Shown: positions 1-4,972 of the stretch, in pieces
How positions within the stretch are numbered: position 1 is the stretch's first letter
Layout of the letters: the number at the start of each line of letters is the position of its first letter
Source of the DNA: an uncultured Eubacteriales bacterium
GTDB lineage: Bacteria > Bacillota > Clostridia > Christensenellales > Aristaeellaceae
Length of the DNA: 5,574 nucleotides
NCBI GenBank assembly: GCA_900553315.1
Contig: USCW01000120.1
Span: 1-5,574, forward strand
Direction: 5' to 3'
Translations under genes and position numbers: made by a program
Notes under the pieces: generated by a model
What the model saw: only the letters and a program-made list of their open reading frames with translations
The model's database searches: none
What the model was told of the DNA's origin: nothing

Positions 1-771
1 GCGGAACAGCCCGAACAGCAGCGCCGCCAGCGCGATACGGATGGGCTTCCATTGGCCGAAGATCATCACAGCCAGCGCAAGGAAACCGAAGCCCGCCACG
101 CCGTTTTCGAATTTCCATTCGCTCACGCCCGCGGTAATGTACACCAGACCGCCCAGACCGCCCAGCAGACCGGAGATCATCACGCCCGCATAGCGCATCT
201 TGTAGACGTTGATACCCACGGAGTCCGCCGCCTGCGGATGCTCGCCACAGGCCTGAAGCCGCAGACCGAACTTGGTCTTGTACAGCAGCACATAGGAGAT
301 CGCCAGCAGGATGACCGCCATGAGCATGAACCAGTTGAACTCAAAGCCGCCGATGTCCACAAGAAACGCCTTTTTGACATTGATGTAGCTGATGGCAGAG
401 GACACGTTGGAAACATCCTCAGAGGTATTGATAGCCTTGACGATGACCGTCGCGGCTGCGGTACCCAGCAGGTTCATGGCCGTACCGACCAGCGTTTGAT
501 CCGCCTTGAAGTTAATGGCCGCTACCGCAAGCAGCAGGGAGAACAAAATACCGAAGAGCATGGCCATCAGCGTGGAGGACAGCACCACGACCACCGCCGC
601 CGTGCCCGCCGGGAGGTATTTCATCATCAGCGCACCGCCCAGCGCACCGAACACCATGATGCCCTCCAGACCAATATTGATCACACCGGAATGCTCAGAG
701 AAGCAACCGCCCAGCGCCACCAGCAGCAGCACCGAGGCGAACATCAGCATGTATTGAATCAGCAGCGTCAT
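1..771 (-). CDS. BMP-type nucleoside ABC importer, second permease subunit (NupQ/YufQ-like), 3' end outside window
   Basis: An uninterrupted frame of 257 codons runs from an ATG at 771 off the window edge at base 1, so the stop is not seen. It is an integral membrane permease of the BPD_transp_2 superfamily (branched-chain amino acid/sugar/nucleoside permeases), expected to pair with the upstream permease to form the channel. Visible family marks are HSGVINIGLEG at residues 27-37, the cytoplasmic loop GLRLQACGEHPQAADSVGI at 169-187 that should contact the ATPase, and GFGFLALAVMIFGQW at 227-241. Hydrophobic segments lie near 5-20, 36-49, 57-85, 94-112, 146-163, 193-214 and 228-254. Relatives are about 300-320 residues, so roughly 50 residues are missing. 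The start is well fixed: AAGGAGG at 788-782 lies 10 nt upstream, and the ATG overlaps the TGA of the preceding permease as ATGA (771-768), which suggests translational coupling. The nucleoside substrate is inferred from the family. Confidence 0.93.
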   Translation of the reverse strand, partial: MTLLIQYMLMFASVLLLVALGGCFSEHSGVINIGLEGIMVFGALGGALMMKYLPAGTAAVVVVLSSTLMAMLFGILFSLLLAVAAINFKADQTLVGTAMNLLGTAAATVIVKAINTSEDVSNVSSAISYINVKKAFLVDIGGFEFNWFMLMAVILLAISYVLLYKTKFGLRLQACGEHPQAADSVGINVYKMRYAGVMISGLLGGLGGLVYITAGVSEWKFENGVAGFGFLALAVMIFGQWKPIRIALAALLFGLFR

Positions 772-1919
772 TTCTGGTCGGCCTCCTTCCGCAGAGTCGC
801 TTCCGCTTTCCGCGTCGCCCGGCGGGTCATGACCTGCCGGAAGAACAGCACAAAGCCGCACATGTAGATAATCACCGCAGAGATCAGGTCGGAGATCTGG
901 GAGCTGTACATGGAGCGATCCACATACGCGCCGCCGAAGGTAATGTGCTGGATGAAGAACGAAGCGAAGATCGTGCCGATGGGATGCAGGCCGCCGAGGA
1001 AGGCCGCCGCAATGCCGTTGAAGCCCATGGCCGGCACCGCCGACTGGGACACCGCCCATTCCTCAAAGCCGCTGAGGAACATGAAGCCCGCGCCCAGACC
1101 CGCCAGCGCACCGGCAATGCCCATGGTCAGGATGGTGTTGTACTTCTCGCGCATACCGCAATACTTCGCCGCATTCTTGTTCAGACCCGTGGCCTTCAGC
1201 TCATAGCCCAGCTTGGTCTTGCTCAGCAGCACCCAAATCAGGATCGCCACCACGATCGCCATGGGAATGGCAATGGTCACGTAGCGGTTATTGGAGAAGA
1301 GCGTTTCCAGCCCCATCGAGGGGATCAGCGCGTTCGGATTGCCCTGACTCAGCTTGATGGTATAGGGGCTGTTGCCGTCCTTCACGTTCATCAGCAGACT
1401 GTTCACCGAGTACAGGCTGATCCAGTTCAGCATGATGCAGGAGATGACCTCGTTCACGTTGCAGTAGGCCTTCAGCGCACCGGAGATACACGCCAGCAGC
1501 GCACCGGCCAGCGCCGCCGCCAGCAGACACACATACCACGGCATGTTCCATGCCAGCGCACAATACAGCGCCGCACCCGCGCCCACCACGTACTGGCCCG
1601 CCGCACCGATGTTGAACAGGCCGACCTTATACGCAAACAACACCGACAGGCCGCACATCAAAAGCGGCGCTGTTTTCACCAGCGTGTTGCCCAGATACTT
1701 CATCTGAGCCGCCTCGCTGTTGTACTTCCAGAAGTTCTTTACAATGACAACGATGGCTTCCCATGCGTACAGCGTACCCGTATCGGGATTCACTGTATGA
1801 TTGATCAGCAGCAGCACCACGAAGCCGACCAGCAGTCCCAGCATGATGCACAGCAGCGACGCCAGAATGGTCTGCACGCCGGGCAACTGTAAAAAGCTCT
1901 TGCGCGTCTTCTTTTCCAT
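768..1919 (-). CDS. BMP-type nucleoside ABC importer, first permease subunit (NupP/YufP-like)
   Basis: A complete 383-residue inner-membrane permease of the BPD_transp_2 superfamily, usual in length for the NupP/YufP side of BMP-type importers. A basic N-terminus (residues 1-9, rich in Lys/Arg) precedes a first membrane segment at about 17-39. An external loop at about 40-75 follows, then further hydrophobic segments near 79-97, 104-122, 126-148, 158-176, 212-233, 262-283, 300-327 and 341-360, and a charged cytosolic tail. Recognisable motifs are LFNIGAAGQ (101-109), NEVISCIMLNW (156-166), the ATPase-coupling loop GYELKATGLNKNAAKYCGM (238-256) and MGFNGIAAAFLGGLHPIG (297-314). The ATG lies 3 nt after the ATPase stop codon. 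Its Shine-Dalgarno GGGAGGAG (1936-1929) lies inside the end of the ATPase gene, 9 nt upstream. The stop overlaps the start of the next permease. Together with that partner it should form the translocation channel. Nucleoside specificity is inferred from the family, not shown here. Confidence 0.95.
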   Translation of the reverse strand: MEKKTRKSFLQLPGVQTILASLLCIMLGLLVGFVVLLLINHTVNPDTGTLYAWEAIVVIVKNFWKYNSEAAQMKYLGNTLVKTAPLLMCGLSVLFAYKVGLFNIGAAGQYVVGAGAALYCALAWNMPWYVCLLAAALAGALLACISGALKAYCNVNEVISCIMLNWISLYSVNSLLMNVKDGNSPYTIKLSQGNPNALIPSMGLETLFSNNRYVTIAIPMAIVVAILIWVLLSKTKLGYELKATGLNKNAAKYCGMREKYNTILTMGIAGALAGLGAGFMFLSGFEEWAVSQSAVPAMGFNGIAAAFLGGLHPIGTIFASFFIQHITFGGAYVDRSMYSSQISDLISAVIIYMCGFVLFFRQVMTRRATRKAEATLRKEADQK

Positions 1920-1922
1920 TGC

Positions 1923-3491
1923 TTACCGCTCCTCCCGCTTGGCGCCTGCCATGTACAGACCCATTTCTTCCGCCGTGGTCTTTTTCGGGTTCAGCTCGCC
2001 CACAATCTCGCCCTCATACATGACGAGGATGCGGTCGGAAACATCCAGCACCTCGTCCATTTCCAGCGAAACCAGCAGCACCGCCTTTCCCGCGTCGCGG
2101 GCCGCGACGATCTGCTTGTGGATGTACTCAATGGCGCCCACGTCCAGTCCGCGGGTGGGCTGCACAGCGATCAGCAGCTGCGGATCACGGTCGATCTCGC
2201 GGGCCACAATAGCCTTCTGCTGGTTGCCGCCGGACATGCTGCGGGCAATGGTCACAGGCCCCTGACCGGAGCGAATATCGTACTGCTCGATCAGCCGATC
2301 CGCATACTCCCGGATATTCTTGCGACGAAGGAAGCCCGCCTTGGTGAACTCCGGCTCGAAATAGCGCTGGAGCACGATGTTATCCTCCAGCGAGTAATCC
2401 AGCACCAAACCGTGCTTGTGACGATCCTCGGGAATGTGGCTCACGCCGCTGACGGAACGCTCACGGATGGGCGCGTTGGTAATGTCCTTGCCGTTCAGCG
2501 TGATCTTGCCGCTGACCAGCGGTTCAAGACCCGTCAGGCCATACACAAACTCCGTCTGGCCGTTGCCATCAATGCCTGCCAGACAGACGATCTCACCCGC
2601 ACGCACCTCAAGGGACACGTTCTTCACGGCGTTGTTCTTATGCAAGTGAGAAGCCACGGTCATATTTTCCACCTTGAGGATGACCTTGCCGGGCTCCTTG
2701 TCTTCCTTTTCCACATGGAAGTTTACGTTGCGGCCCACCATCATGGCGGACAACTCCTGCGCGGTGGTGTCCTTCGTGTTCACCGTGCCGATATACTTGC
2801 CCTTGCGCAGCACGGTGCAGCGGTCAGACACCGCCATGATCTCCGCCAGCTTATGGGAAATAAACAGGATGGACTTGCCCTCTGCCGCCAGATTACGCAT
2901 GATCTGCATCAGCTCGTCGATCTCCTGCGGGGTCAGCACGGCGGTCGGCTCATCGAAAATCAAAATTTCATTGTCCCGATAGAGCATCTTCAAAATTTCC
3001 GTGCGCTGCTGCATACCCACAGTGATGTCCTCGATCTTCGCATCAGGGTCCACATGCAGACCGTAGCGCTCGGACAGCTCCATCACCTTTCTGCGGGCTT
3101 CCTTCTTTTGCAGAAAGCCCATCTTCGTGGGCTCCACGCCCATGATGATGTTGTCCAGCACCGTGAAGCACTCCACCAGCTTGAAATGCTGATGCACCAT
3201 GCCGATGCCCAGCGCCGTAGCGTCATTGGGGTTTTTAATGGAAACGACCTTGCCATCCTTCTTGATGGTGCCTTCTTCCGGCTGATACAGGCCGAAAAGC
3301 ACACTCATCAGCGTGGACTTGCCCGCGCCGTTTTCACCCAGCAGGGCGTGAATTTCGCCGCGCCGTAATTGCAGGGTGATATTGTCGTTGGCAATGATTC
3401 CGGGGAAACGCTTGGTGATATTCAGCATTTCGATGGCGTAGGGCGTGTTTTCCCCCATGCCGTCGCTTGCCTTGGCGAACCGGTTCTCCAC
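1923..3491 (-). CDS. BMP-type nucleoside ABC importer, fused double ATP-binding subunit (NupO/YufO-like)
   Basis: A 522-residue cytoplasmic protein with two fused ABC domains that energises the two permeases encoded downstream. Domain 1 (about 20-258) has Walker A GENGAGKST (52-60), Q-loop Gln101, a divergent signature VGMQQR (158-163), Walker B ILIFDEP (176-182) and switch His213. Domain 2 (about 270-515) has a degenerate Walker A, GIDGNGQTE (306-314), with no Lys, and IPEDRHKHGLVLD (353-365). Its signature is canonical, MSGGNQQK (419-426), and its Walker B is altered, LLIAVQPTRGLD (439-450), with Val-Gln where Asp-Glu is expected. This split, one intact and one degenerate site, is normal for the sugar/nucleoside double-ATPase group, so the protein should be functional. 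The start is GTG, supported by AGGAGG (3505-3500) 8 nt upstream. An ATG at 3498 is out of frame and only 1 nt from the Shine-Dalgarno site. About 16 residues precede the usual family start (YAIEMLNITKRFPG). An internal ATG at codon 12 has no comparable ribosome site. Confidence 0.95.
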   Translation of the reverse strand: MENRFAKASDGMGENTPYAIEMLNITKRFPGIIANDNITLQLRRGEIHALLGENGAGKSTLMSVLFGLYQPEEGTIKKDGKVVSIKNPNDATALGIGMVHQHFKLVECFTVLDNIIMGVEPTKMGFLQKKEARRKVMELSERYGLHVDPDAKIEDITVGMQQRTEILKMLYRDNEILIFDEPTAVLTPQEIDELMQIMRNLAAEGKSILFISHKLAEIMAVSDRCTVLRKGKYIGTVNTKDTTAQELSAMMVGRNVNFHVEKEDKEPGKVILKVENMTVASHLHKNNAVKNVSLEVRAGEIVCLAGIDGNGQTEFVYGLTGLEPLVSGKITLNGKDITNAPIRERSVSGVSHIPEDRHKHGLVLDYSLEDNIVLQRYFEPEFTKAGFLRRKNIREYADRLIEQYDIRSGQGPVTIARSMSGGNQQKAIVAREIDRDPQLLIAVQPTRGLDVGAIEYIHKQIVAARDAGKAVLLVSLEMDEVLDVSDRILVMYEGEIVGELNPKKTTAEEMGLYMAGAKREER

Positions 3492-3612
3492 GAAGCATAC
3501 CTCCTACCGCGTGTCGAAAAAGTGACTGCGAGCGGCCGCCATGCTTGGACAGTTCGGCCTCTTTCGTCGCCTGATGTTCTGTTGTGCAGGGTCAAGCGCA
3601 GTCTCCAAATTC
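3492..3612 (-). other. Leader between terminator and ATPase gene, no convincing promoter
   Basis: This 121-nt stretch holds the ATPase Shine-Dalgarno site near its end. One TTGACC (3595-3590) resembles a -35 box, but 17 nt downstream the sequence is AGGCGA, with no TATAAT-like match at a normal distance. I therefore see no supported promoter. Expression of the ATPase and permeases most likely depends on read-through from the promoter ahead of the binding-protein gene. Confidence 0.5.
3500..3505 (-). promoter_or_regulatory. Shine-Dalgarno site deciding the GTG start of the ATPase
   Basis: AGGAGG on the minus strand with an 8-nt spacer to the GTG at 3491. An ATG lies between the two (3498-3496) but in another frame and only 1 nt from the site, too close for initiation. 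This makes GTG the best start even though it is a non-ATG codon. Confidence 0.75.
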
Positions 3613-3674
3613 TGACAAAAACCCCCGCTCTCCCTCTTTCCAAGGGAGAAAGGGAGGCGCGGGGGCTTTTGTCA
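3613..3674 (-). terminator. Intrinsic terminator after the binding-protein gene
   Basis: Read on the minus strand, an arm TGACAAAAGCCCCCGC pairs with GCGGGGGTTTTTGTCA. The core is CCCCCGC (3665-3659) with GCGGGGG (3628-3622), and an inner CTCCCT/AGGGAG stem (3656-3651 with 3635-3630) extends it. The GC stem is followed at once by five T (3621-3617), the usual rho-independent layout. It begins 47 nt after the binding-protein stop. The outer arm AAAA/TTTT makes it almost symmetric, so it could also act on plus-strand transcripts. Because the ATPase and permease genes follow with no convincing promoter of their own, it probably attenuates rather than ends operon transcription; that is inference. 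Confidence 0.85.
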
Positions 3675-3678
3675 AAAG

Positions 3679-3702
3679 CCGGGAGACGTTTCCGCCTCCC
3701 GG
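3679..3702 (-). terminator. Upstream hairpin of a tandem pair, GAAA-capped, followed by CTTTTG
   Basis: On the minus strand CCGGGAG (3702-3696) pairs with CTCCCGG (3685-3679). The stem extends through G-U, C-G and G-C pairs to close a GAAA tetraloop (3692-3689), giving a 10-bp stem. It starts 18 nt after the binding-protein stop and is followed by CTTTTG, a short U-run. It could be a weak first terminator in tandem with the stronger one just downstream. It could equally be a stable 3' end that protects the binding-protein mRNA from exonucleases. The sequence does not decide between these roles. Confidence 0.6.
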
Positions 3703-3720
3703 AATGGAGCCATATGTGAA

Positions 3721-4833
3721 TTACTTCACGCTGCCGTTGTAGGTCACGGCGATGGTGGTGGCGGGCTCAGCGGTGATGTCGCTGGACACGGTCACGGTGC
3801 CGTCAACCATGGACTTCACCAGCGCGACATAGTCGTCCTTGGTGAAGCTGTCGCTCCACTGCGTGGTCTCCATGGGCAGACCAACATAGTTGGCGTCCAT
3901 GTCCTCACCGGACACCAGACCCAGATTCTCAACCTTGCCAGCGTGCTTGTCGAAGTTGCCCGCAGCGGTATCGGTCAGCAGGGTCTTCACGGTAGCAGCC
4001 AGACCCTTCATGGCAGAGGTCACGGTCATGCCCTCGCCGTAGGTGTCGATGATGGGAGACTGGTCGGAGTCAACGCCGATCAGCTTGCCGCCAACCTTGG
4101 CAGCAGCCTCAGCCGCAGAGGTGTAGATGCCGCCGCCGCAGGCGAAGACAACCTCCACACCCTTGGTGGAGTACCAGTTGTCCATGTAAGCGGTGATGTC
4201 AGCGTCGCCATAGAACTGGCCGCCGTACACATACTCGCAGGTCACATCGGCCGCAATGCCCAGCTCCACAGCCGCAGCATCCGCGCCCTGCACGAAGCCG
4301 TAGCCGAAGCGCTGCACAGCGGGAACCTCCATGCCGCCCAGGAAGCCCAGCTTCTTGTAGCCCAGCTTCACAGCAGCATAGCCGGCCATGTAGCCGGACA
4401 GCTCTTCCTGATACACAGCGCTGAACAGGTTGTTCGCCTTGCTCAGGTCAACGCCCGCACTGGTCAGGTCATACTCGCTGACATCCAGCGCGATGAACTT
4501 CACCTCGGGGTACAGGGGCTGGCACTCGCCGATCGCCGCAGCGAACAGGTAGCCGGGCATCACGATGACATTGTAGCCCTCGTCGATGGCCGCTTCCACC
4601 TGCGCAATGCGCTCCGCGTCGGAGTCGCCGGTGGGCTTGAAGTAATTGAAGTCCAGGCCGTTCTCCTCGCAGAAGGCCTTGCAGGCCTCGTAGGTGGTCT
4701 GGTTGAAGGACTGGTCAGTAATGTCGCCGGAGTCGGTGATCATGGCCACGCGATAGGTCTCTTCCGCAGACGCGAAGGACAGCACGCACAGCACCATGGC
4801 AACCGCCAGGATGAGAGAAACGAGCTTCTTCAT
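3721..4833 (-). CDS. BMP/PnrA-family nucleoside-type substrate-binding protein, secreted
   Basis: A 370-residue extracytoplasmic receptor that should capture the ligand and deliver it to the permeases encoded downstream. The signal peptide has MKK at the N-terminus, a hydrophobic core at 4-20, and a likely signal peptidase I site after ASA (21-23). Family marks of the BMP (Bmp/PnrA/Med) fold are TDSGDITDQSFNQ (33-45), the strand VIVMPGYLFAAAI (89-101), FIALD with Asp117 (113-117), QEELSGYMAGYAA (142-154), LGFLGGMEVPAVQRFGYGF (162-180), the hinge-side VFACGGG (229-235), GVDSDQ (253-258) and Lys276. In PnrA, aromatic and acidic residues at the corresponding N-terminal and Asp/Lys regions bind the nucleoside. 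The start chosen is the ATG at 4833: it begins the signal peptide and has a Shine-Dalgarno site. A longer frame from 5067 would place the signal peptide internally and run back across the promoter into the preceding gene. No lipobox is apparent. The exact ligand is not shown by the sequence. Confidence 0.95.
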   Translation of the reverse strand: MKKLVSLILAVAMVLCVLSFASAEETYRVAMITDSGDITDQSFNQTTYEACKAFCEENGLDFNYFKPTGDSDAERIAQVEAAIDEGYNVIVMPGYLFAAAIGECQPLYPEVKFIALDVSEYDLTSAGVDLSKANNLFSAVYQEELSGYMAGYAAVKLGYKKLGFLGGMEVPAVQRFGYGFVQGADAAAVELGIAADVTCEYVYGGQFYGDADITAYMDNWYSTKGVEVVFACGGGIYTSAAEAAAKVGGKLIGVDSDQSPIIDTYGEGMTVTSAMKGLAATVKTLLTDTAAGNFDKHAGKVENLGLVSGEDMDANYVGLPMETTQWSDSFTKDDYVALVKSMVDGTVTVSSDITAEPATTIAVTYNGSVK

Positions 4834-4842
4834 GGTTGTAGA

Positions 4843-4851
4843 TTCTCCTCT
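4843..4851 (-). promoter_or_regulatory. Shine-Dalgarno site of the binding-protein gene
   Basis: AGAGGAGAA on the minus strand, 9 nt before the ATG at 4833 counted from the end of the match. It fixes the start at the signal peptide and rules out the longer in-frame extension. Confidence 0.75.
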
Positions 4852-4860
4852 CGTTGTGTA

Positions 4861-4874
4861 AGCATTGAAATGCT
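4861..4874. promoter_or_regulatory. Palindrome at the predicted start of transcription, candidate operator
   Basis: AGCATT-GA-AATGCT is a perfect 6-bp inverted repeat with a 2-bp centre. The predicted transcription start is near 4876, about 7 nt past the -10 box, so this palindrome occupies roughly the first 15 transcribed bases. A repressor bound here would block initiation or early elongation. As RNA it could form only a very tight hairpin with an unworkable 2-nt loop unless the inner pairs open, so a DNA-binding role is more likely. No regulator is encoded in the window. Confidence 0.4.
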
Positions 4875-4882
4875 CCTTATCC

Positions 4883-4911
4883 ATTATAGCAGTAACCGTG
4901 CGGTTTGAAAA
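4883..4911 (-). promoter_or_regulatory. Sigma-A-type promoter of the importer operon
   Basis: The -10 box TATAAT (4888-4883) is a perfect match. With a 17-nt spacer the -35 box is TTTTCA (4911-4906), which matches TTGACA at four of six positions. The predicted transcription start near 4876 gives a leader of about 43 nt, too short for a purine riboswitch. An A/T tract, AAAAAAATTAA (4941-4931), lies upstream and could act as an UP-like element, although it is slightly further from the -35 box than usual. Confidence 0.8.
4894..4905. promoter_or_regulatory. Palindrome inside the promoter spacer, candidate operator
   Basis: AACCG-TG-CGGTT is a perfect 5-bp inverted repeat with a 2-bp centre, filling 12 of the 17 bases between the -35 and -10 boxes and abutting the -35 box. 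This is a classic place for a repressor site, or for a regulator that remodels the spacer. It does not match the Bacillus PurR box (CCGAAC-type) that I know. The binding protein is unknown and the regulatory role is inferred from position and symmetry only. Confidence 0.45.
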
Positions 4912-4972
4912 GGGGCTGAACGGTCCTTTCTTAATTTTTTTCGTCTTCCTATAGTGAATTGTTCGTGCTTTT

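Noticed and set aside
52..867. Long plus-strand open frame opposite the second permease
   Set aside because: It is antisense to a clear permease, has a His/Gln/Arg-rich composition with no recognisable domain, and lacks a good ribosome site. It reflects the codon bias of the real gene.
945..1892. 315-codon plus-strand open frame opposite the first permease
   Set aside because: It has the same low-complexity His/Gln/Arg composition and is a shadow of the membrane-protein gene on the other strand.
2118..3368. 416-codon plus-strand open frame opposite the ATPase
   Set aside because: It is long but antisense to a motif-complete ABC ATPase and is His/Leu-rich, with no family features.
3504..3542. 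Twelve-codon minus-strand open frame (ATG at 3542) whose TAG overlaps the ATPase Shine-Dalgarno site
   Set aside because: It has no ribosome site and no regulatory codon run. An open frame this short is expected by chance, although the stop and ribosome-site overlap is neat.
3590..3595. TTGACC as a -35 box for a separate ATPase promoter
   Set aside because: No acceptable -10 sequence lies 15-19 nt downstream (AGGCGA at 17 nt).
4834..4876. Purine riboswitch in the binding-protein leader
   Set aside because: The leader is only about 43 nt and has no three-way junction, far too short for a purine aptamer with an expression platform.
3943..4908. 321-codon plus-strand open frame opposite the binding protein
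   Set aside because: It is antisense to a well-supported BMP receptor and crosses its promoter, with no domain signature.
4913..4930. PurR-like box (GGACCGTTC)
   Set aside because: The core reads CCGTTC rather than CCGAAC and is not paired with a second box.
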